Positions 45,401 to 57,404 of a stretch of 64,000 nucleotides of DNA are shown one piece after another; the stretch's first letter is position 1, and each line of letters opens with the position of its first letter. Made by a program: the position numbers and the translations under genes. This DNA comes from Oryzias latipes. Lineage: Eukaryota; Chordata; Actinopteri; Beloniformes; Adrianichthyidae. The stretch is taken from positions 21,751,161-21,815,160 of the forward strand of contig NC_019876.2 of NCBI RefSeq assembly GCF_002234675.1, written 5' to 3'. A model generated the notes under the pieces. That model searched no databases and was not told the origin of the DNA. It worked only from the letters and a program-made list of their open reading frames with translations.

Positions 45401-48400
45401 GCTGCTGTTAGATTGGCACCGCAAGGGATTGTGGGATACCATACCCTTTGGCTGTCTGGACGGATTTGGGTTTAAGTGTGGGTTTTTGACCAAATGTGTT
45501 TAGTTGTTTAGCTGTTTTACTGTGTTTTGTCTAGTTATTAGACAAAACACAGGGCTCGACAAAGCCATTTGTCCGCTGGCCCGGTCCAGCTCGCTCGAGC
45601 CGTACAGACCACAAGACTTTATTTTTCACTCTCCAGGTGCAGCCTCGGAGGAAGGAGTCCCTCCTCACCTGTCTGGCTGACCTTTTTAACAGCATTGCAA
45701 CACAGAAGAAGAAAGTGGGAGTCATTCCTCCGAAGAAGTTTATCTCACGGCTGAGAAAAGAAAACGGTACAGTTCCAGTCTGCAGTGTTAGAAAGTAGGA
45801 GTGTTGTAAAAAATTGTTTTGGCAATATATCGCGATAGTTCATTTGGCGATACTTGCATTGATTCAAATTGCTGTCAGGATGATATTTATTTAATTATGA
45901 GCGTCCTTCAGTGTCTGACTCTTGTTTTTCACTTAAACCTCTGTCGCTAGTTGTCAGCAGAGCACAATAAGCCTATTTAAGCAGCTCTACACCGCACCAA
46001 ACCTACAGCAAGATGTCAGTGAAGCAGCTTGTAAGAACGAGTGAAGCACTGCAGCTGCACGTAGCATCAGCCAAAATGCTATCGGCAAAGCAGGCCAAAG
46101 TTCTGCAGAACCTCACAGCAATGGATTTTAGTTTAGCGACCAGATCGATCAGAGTGGTTTGTACAACGCTCTAAAAAAAGGCCAACGTAATGGAGATGAC
46201 CGTTACTGGTTTACTTCCTGTGTGTGTGAGAAAGCGTGGCTGCAGCGGTGCAGAGCGGACTGATATGTATACAAAGCATTTTTGCCACATTAAAGCGCTC
46301 TCCTTGACCCTGTCATGCTGCCTCATGATCACACTTTACTGTTTCTGGAAAGAATTAGTGCCCCCCCCCCCCCCCCTTTATTTTTCAAGTATTATTCAGG
46401 CTCCTGAATCGTTTAAAAGTACTAGAGAAGCTATATTAAGCAATATTTAAAATAAACAGCTCTTTGTTTCCTCAATCATACTTTTAGAATCTTATTGGTT
46501 AAGGCACATTCATTCCATTTTTTTTCTTATACTGAAAAATATTTTGTTGTGGAAATCAGACAATGTTGACTGTTCCATTTATATATTTTAAGTTACCAAA
46601 ATAAAAGCATTATGAATTTTTTTGGGTGAAAGCAACTTATGGTATCTATATGATATACAGTTGCAGTTCTTGAGCTTGTGATCATAAAATAAACTGAATT
46701 TGACCATTTTACTACAGTGGAAGACATTTTGAAATACAGGTTGTTTTTTCTAAGTCATATTTTTTTTAAAAAAAAGCAAGAAAATGTGTTCCAGTCCAAT
46801 ATCGGGATATTAGATCATGGGGCGCATATCAGGATACGTATCGTATCGCCAGATTCTTGCCAATACACACCATAACCTCAGACTATCTGCTGATCTTCCC
46901 AAAAGTCCAACCTGAACTTATCCCAGTTTCTGACAGATGTTTGTGTGTGCACAGACGCATCAGCAGATATGCAGGTGTGCAGGGGTAGGCGTTTGCTCTG
47001 ACGATTGTATATGTTTTTGGTCAAGAATGACGTTTTTTGGCAAACACTGTCTTCTAAATGATGTCTCTCCTATGCAGAACTGTTTGACAACTACATGCAG
47101 CAGGATGCGCACGAGTTCCTCAACTACCTCCTTAACACCATCGCAGACCTGCTCCAGGAGGAGAAGAACCATGAGCGGCAGCAGAACGGAAAACTGCTTC
47201 AGAATGGAGGAGGAGGAGGTGTTGGAGGAGGAGGAGGAGGAGGGGGAGGAGGAGGAGGAGGAGGAGGAGGGAAGGAGATTCAACAGACCTGGGTCCATGA
47301 GATTTTCCAAGGAACACTGACCAATGAGACGCGCTGCCTCAACTGTGAAGCTGTAAGTGTGGAGCTCCTGCTGCTTGAGATTCACCTCAAAAGTATGGAT
47401 TCTCACACCGGTCCTAAGCTATCTGCTCATTGGAACGTCCAGGAGACCAAAGACTACATTCCCTGAAAAACCAGGGAGATGTGTGAATGGGCGCTTCATT
47501 CTACTTCATTTGAAACACTCCATTACTTCTAGAGGGGAAACCAGAAGCGATACTAAGTCAGATCTTTAGAGTCATTGTAGGAGGTTACAGCTTTGAGCCT
47601 TGGTCAATATTAACCCTTGTGCTGTCCAAGCCACTTAAACACTGGGAGTGGGGTCACCTGGACCCCACTAGACAGTGCGCTGAACCTCTTTTCTTCAATT
47701 ACATGTGATCTTCACTGGTGTCCATGGATTACATGAAATCGTCTTCACCGCCCCAGACGAGTGCCCCACCATGTCCTCCTTATTGTCGGATCTGTTGTTT
47801 CCCCAACTTTCTCTTTGACAACAGGTCATTGACTTTCTATAGGTACAGGTTAGTCGAGCACAGTAGCACCACAGTCATTGAACCAGCATCTGGTACCTTT
47901 GACAGAGTGGGCAAGAAAAACAAAACCCCTATAGACCTTGTCAACGGAGGACAACATGAATTGGTCCTGAATTTCCAGCAATGACTTGTAGAAATACTTC
48001 AAATGTAGACCATTACTCAGCCAGGATGGTTCTATAGAAGAAAAGGTTTGAAAAAAGGCTCATCTCTATTTATTCATTTAAGTTTAAGCTGTTTGAAGCC
48101 GATAACCACCAGCACACACACCACTAAGTGGGTGTGTGTTTGCCTGGGGGCAGTGCTGGCAGAGCAGACTCTTCCTGGAAGAGGCTGTTCCTCACTGGTC
48201 TATGCCACAGCGTGAGAATTCACTCATTGTTTTTTAGAGGAATAGTCAGAAATGCATGAATAGATCAAAATATTGCTTTGGGCTTTCTTTTTGTGAGAAT
48301 TGAGCATTATGTAGGTGCCATGAATTAACTGGTCTATATTATGGTGAATGAATATTATTTTTGTTTGTGTTTTGATTATAATATTATTGGCGGTTATTGA

Positions 48401-51400
48401 TTAGTTAATCACCTGGTGGGTCACATGTATGTTGGCGGAGAAATTAAGCGATTTTTACCTCACCTGTGGGTTTTCCCCGTGTAAGATGGAATGGGGGGTT
48501 AGCTGGGTTGGCGTATTTTTTGTTGACCGCTTTTTCGTTTTTGTGTTTTTTCTTGATTCTTTGCTTTTTTTCTCTTTTTGATCACGATATAATAAGTGAA
48601 TTTAACTACCTTTTTTTCCCACTATTATAGAGTTCAAAATACGAACTTCGTTATGCTTCATGGTTTTTGAGCGCGTCATCAGCATCAGCCTCTTAGCGAC
48701 TCTTTGTTTTTGTAGTCGGTGCACATTATAACACACTCAAGAATTCAAAAAGTTAATTTAACACAGCTTCTCAATTATTTTTTGCAAGGCCCCCCTAGGA
48801 AAAAGAAAAATGTTTCACGCCCCCATCCCCCCACCCCCCACACAAACAGTCGCCGCAGTGACAATATTTTAGATTAGCATCTATAAAAATTGTGTAAGTA
48901 TACCTAAAATTTTATCTTTTAACATTAACTAAAGAAAAAAATCAATATTAATCCACTTTCAACAAATATTAACTTTATTTTGCCACAGAAACTCTGTTAT
49001 AGTCTAAAATAGAAAAGCAGCTTAAAGTGCCTGAAATAAAAAAATCTGTCAGTCCTTATTTAAACTATAAACATTTTTAACAACTGAACCATTTGATGCT
49101 GAGAAGAATAATTCAATAAATAAGTACTGCTAAATGTAAATTGATCTGAAACATTAACACAGCAGCACCAATATATTTAACGTTTTATGTTTAAAGAAAT
49201 AGGTATAAAACATTGTGCTGATTTTTTTCCTCTAAATGATGGATTGTTTATTTATGATCTCATAAAGTGCAGCTGTTTTCCTGCATTCCCTGCTGTCTTT
49301 CTGTCAAATACTGACACCAACTAAACGACAGGCAGACAAAGAAAACATTTATGGAAAATAAAGACACGTCATCAAAATGTCTACAATAGTTCATAGAGAA
49401 TGACATCATTAGCATGCGCTGAGTCATCTAAAGGCACGCGAGGATCTTGGTGTTGTGCAACAGAGGCAGCGCTCTGCATGCGTGGCCTGAGCCCACTACC
49501 CCTCCCCTCTCCTTCCCACACACTGTGACAGGAAACAGGAGCAGCTGCAGGGACGGCAGTTTACAGGTTTCTGGCTGTTACAAACTCTGTGATATAACAG
49601 TAAACCAACAGTGGCGCCAATTTTTTTCCAAGCACTGAGCCGCTGTCACCGCAGCCCCCCTTTTTCACCCCGGGCAATTGCCCGTATTAACTGTGCCTAA
49701 AACCGATAGTACTGCGCGCCCCCCCCTGGGCGCGCAGTACTTCAAGAACTTTGCCTCTGAACATTTAGACAGTGTTGTGCAGCATAGATTAGACTATGTG
49801 CTTAATTGAACCAACTCAATATTAATTGACATTGTTAGCATTTTTCCTTTAAAGCCAAAGAGCCACAATGAATGGCTAAAGGAGCCGCATGTGGCTCCGG
49901 GGCCTCAGGTTGCAGACTGCTGGTCCAGATCTAAATTTCCAGGTGTTTTTTATTTTTTACACAAGAACAGATGCTGATCACATGACGGTACGCGTTTTAG
50001 GCGGAGCCGCCTCATTCATGCAGCAATTGTTGACAGATTGATGCATTGATGTTTGTGTGCTGCTGAGGTCAGGTCATAGAGTGAGGTGGCGGTGGAAATC
50101 GTCACAGCAGGGCTCTTCACGTCTCTCCACCAACAAAAAGCGCTGCAACCGAAGCTGCTGCTCCTCCCAGATTTTGTTCCTCTCATCTAATTCTGTAGCT
50201 TGAATGCTCTCTCACACCTGCCATCGTTATTTTTGTCGCCCGGGTAAATCTTTTCCACACAGTCAGCATGAAGCCATGGTGCATTAGCGTAGAAGGAAAA
50301 ACATTTCTACAACAGCTGATAAGCTGAAGACTCTTTCAATGAGGAAGTCTTCCTCCTCCTTCCTTTGTCACTCCCTTTTTGTTTGCAGGTGATTTTTGTT
50401 GACGTCTTAAACTCAGTATTTGAAACAACTGGGGCTAAAAGATCAAATATGAAAGAGTGGGTTCTCCTGTTTTTCTGTGATGTGATCCAGGTAAGCAGTA
50501 AGGATGAGGACTTCCTGGATCTGTCTGTAGATGTGGAGCAGAACACGTCCATCACCCACTGCCTCAGGTACGCTCACCTTTTCCTTTCAGAAGTATTTTG
50601 CAGTTGTAATTTGATCTCCACACGTCTAAATAGGTTTTGAATCTTTAGAAAAATTGCGTGTTCAAAACAAAAAGTTGTGCTTTTGAAATAACAGTGACCC
50701 TTTTGTGTCTGTAAAAATAGTTGTCACATTTTTGAAAATATTTTTTGTCTTTCAAAAATATTTGTTTTAGGTCCTCATAATCACACGCAAACACACACGT
50801 GTTTTTTTTGTACAGATGCAAAGACATACAGATCAACATCCACAAAGTCAACATCAACCATTACAGACCCACTCCAATCATCTTTCGATTGATTGTCAAA
50901 GCTTTCCCAGTGGTCTTTTAATCATTAAAATGTAGTTTTAGCTAGAAACCCCCCCCAAAAAACTGTGTAGTTTTCTAGATCATAGTTTCTGTAGAGTGGC
51001 AGGAGTTATTCGAAATTTATGGGTGGGTGGGACTGTTGCTGCAGAGCAACCCCGCCCCCCTTCCCGTCCTCGTTGCTGAGAGCTCTCTATTTACGCGTTC
51101 TACCACTTGTTTACAACCCCAACCTAACGATAGTGGTGTAACAAAAATGACGAGCGATACTGGAGCCATTTAGCTGTGCAGATTTCATCCAGGTACCAGT
51201 TAAGACAAGGAAAACAAAGACGTTCATGGATCTATTTGTCTACAAGTGGATACATCAGAATGGAGCGGGGGAAATGCAATGTTAATCCAAATTTTCTTTA
51301 TATATACTATATTACCAAAAGTATTGGCTCACCTGCCTTGACTCACATATGAAGTGAAGTGCCATCCCAATCCTAATCCATAGAGTTCAATATGATGTCA

Positions 51401-54400
51401 GTCCACCTTTTGCAGCTATTACAGCTTCAGCTCTTCTGGGAAAGCTGTCCACAAGGTTGAGGAGTGTTTTTTAGGAATTTTGGACCATTCTTCCTAAAAC
51501 TCATTGGTGAGGTCACACACTCATGTTGGTGGCCGCTCCGTTCTAATTCATCCCAAAGGTGTTCTATCTGGTTCAGATCAGGACTCTGTGCAGGCCGGTC
51601 AACTTCATCCAAACCAGACTCTGTCATCCATGTCTTTATGGACCTCTCTTTGTGCACTGGTGTACAGTCATGTTGGAAGAGGAAGGGCCCGCTCCAAAAT
51701 GTTCCCACAAGGTTAGAAGCATGGAATTGTCCAAAATGCTTTGGTATCCTCAAACATTCAGAGTTCCTTTCACTGGGACTAAGGGGTTAAACCCAAATCC
51801 TGAAAATCAACCCCACACCATAATTCCTCCTCCACCAAGTTTCACTTTTACCACAATGCAGTCTGAAATGTACTGTTCTCCTGCAACCCCCAAACCCAGA
51901 CTCCCCTATCAGATTGGCAGATGGAAAAGTGTGATTCATCCCTCCACAGAACGTGTCTCCACTGCTCTAGAGTCCAGTGGTTGCTGTTGTTCTCAAACTC
52001 TTCGAGGACATTTCACCTCTGGATTTGCTGCACAGGTGGCATCCTAAGACAGTTCTACACTGGAATTCCCTGAGTCCTGAGAGTGGAACATTCTTTCACA
52101 AATGTTTGTAAAAACAGTCTGCATGCCTGAGTGCTTGTTTTGATACATCTGTGGCCAGGCCAAGTGATTAGGACATCTGATTCTGACCATCTGGATGGAT
52201 GAGCCAATACTTTTGCTAATACATAGTGTATGTCCTCCATCATCAGAAAAATGCCACAAGAACATGTTAAGATCCCAGAAAACACCATTTTCATTGGAGT
52301 TGGTCTTTAACAGGAATATTGCTCTGAACTGATTCACCTACCAGCATGGTTCTCATGTCTGCAGCCAAACAAACTGTCAGACTGATGGACTCAAATGAAT
52401 CTTTTGGTTGTTTTTTTGTCAAAAATTTTGTCATGACGTCACTGTGATGAACACACGCTCGGACATGACTACAGGAGGATTGACCATTTTGTGAAAATAT
52501 ATTAAACAGAAGAGTTGCAGACTTCGGCTTCTACCAAACTGTTTGGTAGTTATGATCTTCATGTCGCCTCGTTTGGCGACATGTTGTAGTTCCTTTTGTA
52601 GTTCAGTTCGCTTTTATGACGACTAAACAGTTGACTGATGTCATTCTTTTACTTATATACTAATTGCTACTAATTATGGCAAAAGCACAACATTATTCTG
52701 CACCTGCAATTTTTTTACAGCACAAAACATGTTGACATGTTCGAGCATCAAGTTAAAACAGCAAAATCCTAATAAAAGGAATGTAACTCCATGCCCTTGC
52801 ATTCAAAGCTGTGTGCTGAAGGAGGTCTGTTTGTGTGGGACAGAGGCTTCAGCAACACCGAGACGCTGTGCAGCGAGTGCAAGTACTACTGTGAGCAGTG
52901 CCGCAGCAAGCAGGAGGCCCAGAAAAGGTCTGTGTGATTGGAAACTTTTTTTATTCTCCATGATTATGTTTTTCATCCAAATTGTTTGAATATATTATTT
53001 TTGCTCGTATCAGGAGTTTTTATGTTTTCAAGAAATCCTGTTATGGAATTTTTGATTAAATACAAAGCGAAACAAAAATTATATTACCTGATGCAATAAA
53101 TGACAGGATATTGATAGCAGGGACAAATACTCAGACACAGAGCCAATCAAAATCAAGAGTGAGGAAAGTATTGCACTTATAGTTGTTCCAAGTATAACAG
53201 TTTAAAAGGAAAAAATATATATAATCAAAAGCTCAATACCTGTACTGTCAAAGATCACATCCGGAGAAGAGCCCTTTAAAGCATTTATACAATGCTGATG
53301 TATTTAACTCTAAAGGCTTTTCAGAATGTCACAGATCCATCAAATTCCAACTGAAATATGGCCTGATTTTGCTGCAGGCTATGATTAAAGCTCAATTGAA
53401 CAGTTTAAATTCAAAATATTCAGATATGTGGAAAAAGGACAAAGTCTGTTTTCCCATTTCCATAAAGATTCATAACTGGAAAAACAGGTTTGATGGAGCT
53501 GATCTTTGGAACCATCTAAATAGAAGAGGCCAAATCCAGGAGAACAGGTAAAATATAATCTGGTTTGTTTGAAAGAAATGCAACAAATTTCCATTCTTTG
53601 TTTTGAAATTGTTAAATGTTTTAGTTTGAGATTTCTCTTTAGCTGTTAGAATTTAAATGAAGGGAAGCAACAGAGGATGTCTGGAGAAATTCTTGTTGCT
53701 GCTCCTTGCTACTTTTTCCGATTGAAACCAGAAAACAGCTTTGTGTCAGGAACTGCTGTCAGCTGCGGTGTGAGCTCACAAGCTGTTCAGGATACATCAG
53801 CATCTTTTTTCCTGTTGTTCATCTGTGGCCTCACTCAGTGCAGGTTCTGTCTTTTTTAAGAAAAAAAAAAAAACTCTGTTCTTCTCAGGATGAGGGTGAA
53901 GAAGCTTCCCATGATCCTTGCTCTCCACCTGAAGCGCTTCAAGTACATGGACCAGCTGCATCGCTACACCAAACTGTCCTATCGCGTTGTCTTCCCGCTG
54001 GAGCTCCGCCTCTTCAACACATCCGGGGATGCCACCAACCCAGAGCGCATGTATGACCTGGTGGCTGTGGTGGTGCACTGCGGCAGGTGGGTTGGTGTCT
54101 CCTCAACATGTTTGAACAGTAAAGTTTTCGAGGACAGGTCACTGCTGGAAGCAAGTTCTTGGACCTATGAGATACGGAATTCTGGCCTTTAAACTGAGCT
54201 CAGCAAGACAGATTTTGGTCAGCTTGGTATCTGCTGAGTCCCCGTCCTGCAGCTGCAAAAAAAGAGGCCAAAATCCTCAGCCTCTACTTCTGTGTTGGTC
54301 ATCACCTCATGAGTGTTTGGGTGTCAGCGAACACAACTCATTTAGTTCTGCTCCAAACATCTTCAGATTGGTCCATCTTAAAGGCCTGTTCACACCAGGA

Positions 54401-57400
54401 CGAATTTCGCACGCGATTTTCGCCGAGGTTTAACGCCTCGTGACTAAACAAAGGGCACCAATGTGAGTGTGCACACCGACGCGAAAAAACGCCACGCGTC
54501 AAAGCGTCACTTTTTAAAAAACGCCTCGGGTTCGCTTTTTTGGTTTGTCGCGTCGAAATCTATTCGACCAATGAGAATGGCGCTTTTGCACACGTGTTTG
54601 GAGCTTCTGAAGTTACAGTAAAACACAACTTGGGGGCGCTCAAACACAAAACTGCCTTGCTGAGCACACATACCAGCGAAGAAGATAGACGCCGAGTTGC
54701 ATCTATACAGCCGCGAAGAAATAATGACGGACATTCTAAAACATCCCCGAACCAAGCAAGCAGTTGGAACTACTGGTGCTTGAAATATTCATGTTTTCTT
54801 TGTATGATTCTGACAAGCGCGTAAATACTTGCTCTCTTCTTCTGAGTGAAAAGCGACTTTAAGAATCGTAAAGTTGGGAAGCGCCACATTGTGTACAGGA
54901 GTATTTCTGTTTACATTAAGCGCCATCTAATGTCAGGGAATGAAATTGCATGTTCACTCGGCTCATCGTCAGCGAAAATCGCCTGGGTGTGAACACAAAA
55001 AACGTGGCGAAAAACGCTGGCGAATAACGCCTGGCGAAAATTCGTCCCGTGTGTACGGGCCTTAAGGAAAAGGCTCACTTCAGTCTTTTCTTATTTGTCC
55101 TGGTGACAAACGTCATCCTAATGTCCGTTTGAGAGTCTAAAGCTACGTTCACAGCACACTTTTCAAATGAAAAGTTTACATAAACCTGCGTAAATGCGCA
55201 TTTCGGGCATCCATGTAAAAAAATCTTGCATTCAAACAGTCAAAAACAGCAACACCTGTTTGTCCAAGTGGTCACGTTTCTGAGACTGTTTTAGGGCTCC
55301 AAGTACAAAATGCTTGCCATCGAATGTGGGTTGAAAGTTAAACCAGGTCGAACTTTAACCAATCAGGGACTTGTCTGGAATTTTATGACGCCAAGACTTT
55401 TATATATTGGAATAGAGCTGTGAAAGAAAAAGCCTGGAGCAAGATTCACCAGATTTGCACCGCTTTGACATTTCGCACCAGACCTCTATCACCTGTAGGC
55501 AACAGATATGTGCTAGCCTAGCAAACAGTAGAAGAATAAAATGAAGACATGACCCCTCCCTGCCTGTCCAGTGTGAACACCATGGGCTTAATGAAGCTGC
55601 CTGTAAGGGGTTCAAGACCGTGCGTCAAATGCTCGCTGTAAACATAGCTTTATGGTTCTCCGTAGTTCTCCATGGTTACTTTTGTGCACTTTGTTGGACA
55701 GCACCAGTCATTCTGTCAAAGGTCATTCTTACCGATGGCCTCAGAGTGTTTGGAAATACATAGAAATGGACACAGGTGAGATAGACCTCTGGTCGCCCTC
55801 TGCCTTGTTTTGACATGATTTCAGCTTTGCAGTCATGTGCCAAATCAAATATCCAGTTTCATAGTTGAAAGGAACATTTTATGGCTCAAAATGTCTTCAA
55901 AAGAACCAACAAGGACACAATACACCAATTTTTTTGTTTGTATTTTTTTTGTGTTACCACAAATGTAACACAATAGAACAGCAAACAGACCTTCTTTGTT
56001 AGATCTAACAAAATTGTCCTTAAGGCAAAAATTAAGAAGAAGAAAAAACACAAGTCCTGAAGTTTGAGTGTCAAGTCTTTGATGAGTCTCTCTTCATTTG
56101 GTTGTGAATTTGGGTTGATTCAATTTTAAAACTATCTACAAACAGGAAGTGAAGATGTTTCTCTGTCTTGACGATCACCTTATTTCTACAGTCCACCTCC
56201 TTTGAAGAACAGAGAACATCCGCTGTACCTCTGAGCTATGGATAAGTTCTCAGTTGGGTTCAGATTCTGAATGCTGGCTCGTAGAACCTCTTGCCCGTCT
56301 TCTCAGTTTGATTTTAAAATGAAGAAAGATGCTTCCAAGGAGCAAACTCTGGACCTTCACACACGTTCCTCAAACACTCTGATGTCACATGTGCTGCGGG
56401 ACATGTGACATCAGAGGTGAACGGTTTTCTGCATACATTACAGATGAGTGCCATGCAAAGGGTTAAAGTGTGCAACTTTCTTCAAGACCCAAAGCCCTTT
56501 ACAGCTGTAGTCCCATTGGTACGCTGATGGAGGAAGGCTGCAACGACTGCTCCTAACCAGGTCACTTGGAGTAATTGGTGGCTCAGCGTTTTCCCTATTC
56601 CCAAAGATAATTCTATGGCGGAAGAGCAGGAATCAAACCTGTGATCAGAAATTGAGAGCCAGTCCAGAGTCTGCGCTCGTTCAAGTTTGGGAAGGAGAAC
56701 ATTTCCTGTCAAGACAAATGTGAAACTTCTGTAGGAACAAGATGCCGCTCAGGTGTTTTATGTTCAGAAACACTCCTAGTTTCCCTTTTTTTAACGTGTG
56801 GTTTATTGGAGATTCATTTGATTTTAATGATGAGATATTTTTATGGCATGTGCAATAAACCCACATTTGTTATGTGGTTATGAAGCATCTTTTTTTTTCT
56901 TCTTGTTGTGCAGTGGTCCTAACCGTGGACACTACATTACCATTGTGAAGAGTCACGGCTTCTGGCTGCTGTTCGACGATGACATCGTGGAGGTAAACTA
57001 TGATCTCCAATCTGTAATTGAAGAGTGCAGTCAGCTCACTTTGGCTTAGTTGAGTTCTTCATGTTTCGTTTGGTTGGATTGTCTAAAGTTGCTGAGAGAG
57101 GCGGAGCGGTGTTAACTTGTTGGTAGTTTTTATACATTTGTGGTGTTTTCTTGTTGGTAGCGTTGATGCATAGGTGGTGTTTGTTTGGATTAGGATGAAC
57201 ATGTTCCAACAGCAAGCAGACAAATTCTGACAGTTAAAACATTAATGACCAGAAGAGAACAGTGAGGAGCAGGACAATTCAACTGTGGTTTTTCTCCTGC
57301 AGAAGATCGATGCTCAGGCCATCGAGGAGTTCTACGGGCTCACGTCTGACATCTCCAAGAACTCAGAGTCTGGCTACATTCTTTTCTACCAATCCAGAGA

Positions 57401-57404
57401 CTGA
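42275..57404 (+). CDS. usp12: Ubiquitin-specific protease 12, complete, 10 exons, 385 residues
   Basis: USP12 removes ubiquitin from proteins and in mammals is activated by WDR48 (UAF1) and WDR20. Exons: 42275-42322, 44745-44825, 44903-44986, 45637-45766, 47078-47352, 50491-50567, 52844-52927, 53889-54086, 56914-56992, 57303-57404. All splice sites are GT-AG and in frame. The catalytic cysteine is Cys48 in GNTCYCNS, the histidine is His332 in NRGHYITIV, and the zinc-binding pairs are CLNC (exon 5) and the CEQC of KYYCEQC (exon 7). The C-terminus ends [13 protein letters not shown]. The N-terminus [16 protein letters not shown] fits USP12, which starts MEI, rather than USP46. [12 protein letters not shown] also fits USP12. 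Human USP12 is 370 residues. Here residues 158-179 are glycine with one valine, encoded by a GGA repeat, which explains most of the extra length. The insertion lies in the variable stretch after NGKLLQN, before WVHEIFQG. Confidence 0.95.
43046..44345. repeat. Three copies of one repeat (two direct, one inverted) in usp12 intron 1
   Basis: Copies at about 43055-43275 and 43945-44160 are direct, sharing gtgcttgtttctttttctct and tttcccagttatttttattt-type blocks. A third at about 44200-44345 is inverted (aataactgggaaacttcatt, gaaggagatccctgttttgt). The outer copies could be long inverted ends of one DNA element, with the middle copy from a second insertion. Confidence 0.65.
43545..43680. repeat. 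Teleost retroposon tail, reverse orientation
   Basis: The sequence agaatagaatagaaggcctt plus tattgtcattatacac is a common fish repeat tail, followed by a CATCAT microsatellite. Confidence 0.6.
44995..45170. repeat. Probable fragment of a DNA transposon in usp12 intron 3
   Basis: The sequence tattccaaaaggcaggttat and the inverse-like ataacctggtctggagcagg resemble ends of a common fish element. Boundaries are uncertain. Confidence 0.35.
45793..46873. mobile_element. DNA transposon with ATATCGCGAT-type ends in usp12 intron 4
   Basis: The left part, ggcaatatatcgcgatag, and the right part, cgtatcgtatcgccagattc, are imperfect inverse copies, a pattern common in fish hAT elements. The interior has no intact frame and includes a poly-C run at about 46361-46376. 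Confidence 0.5.
47610..47740. mobile_element. piggyBac-like MITE copy 4, truncated
   Basis: It begins TTAACCCTTGTGCTGTCC and keeps the internal block gtgtccatggattacatgaa, but the other terminus is absent. It lies in usp12 intron 5. Confidence 0.7.
47741..50490. other. usp12 intron 5 remainder, including degraded repeats
   Basis: A short frame at 47741-47984 has no recognised domain. About 48775-49700 looks like a DNA-transposon relic (C-rich ends, ggcccccctaggaaaaag). At 49860-49925, agccacatgcggctcc-like sequence in reverse resembles a hAT terminus. No gene is supported. Confidence 0.4.
49708..49741. repeat. Perfect 14-bp hairpin, GC-rich
   Basis: AGTACTGCGCGCCC, a six-base loop, then GGGCGCGCAGTACT. 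The two arms are exact inverse copies. Confidence 0.95.
50868..52312. mobile_element. AAAGACCCACTCCAAT MITE copy 3, split by a Tc1-like element
   Basis: The left end agacccactccaatc and right end attggagttggtcttta are inverse. The two arms continue into each other across the Tc1 insertion when compared with the copy at 24846: gatggaggaca on one side and tataaagaaaat on the other, read on the minus strand. Confidence 0.75.
51303..52230 (-). mobile_element. Tc1-like transposon, internally deleted, nested
   Basis: The ends (accaaaagtattggctcacc and its inverse gagccaatacttttgctaat) and the interior match a common fish Tc1-like element. The minus-strand frame at 51753-51427 holds the C-terminal DDE transposase part, with [18 protein letters not shown] and [18 protein letters not shown]. 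The N-terminal transposase is missing, so it is not active by itself. It inserted at a TA within the surrounding MITE. Confidence 0.88.
52928..53888. other. usp12 intron 7, nothing further recognised
   Basis: AT-rich intron sequence; the short frames have no motifs. Confidence 0.5.
54382..55061. mobile_element. TIR element flanked by TTAA in usp12 intron 8
   Basis: The left end AGGCCTGTTCACACCAGGAC and right end ccgtgtgtacgggcc are inverse-like, and both continue into gaatttcgc/gcgaaaattc. TTAA lies on both sides (54378-54381 and 55062-55065). TTAA targets are used by piggyBac and Kolobok elements. CG-rich gcgaaaa motifs recur inside. No transposase is seen. Confidence 0.65.
55139..55652. 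mobile_element. TIR element, relative of the CTACATTCACACC family
   Basis: The ends aaagctacgttcacagc and gctgtaaacatagcttta are inverse. Internal blocks (gagcaagattcaccagat, cccctccctgcctgtccag) match the element at 20408-22310. Confidence 0.65.
56480..56700. repeat. Degenerate teleost repeat in usp12 intron 8
   Basis: Sequence with gacccaaagccctttacag and tcaaacctgtgatcagaaa resembles the gcgctttacag repeat at 36130. Confidence 0.4.

Noticed and set aside
46960..47406. 148-codon minus-strand frame with poly-serine
   Set aside because: It is the antisense reading of the usp12 GGA repeat exon.
47741..47984. Possible piggyBac transposase remnant beside MITE copy 4
   Set aside because: The frame has no recognisable transposase motif; adjacency alone is not enough.
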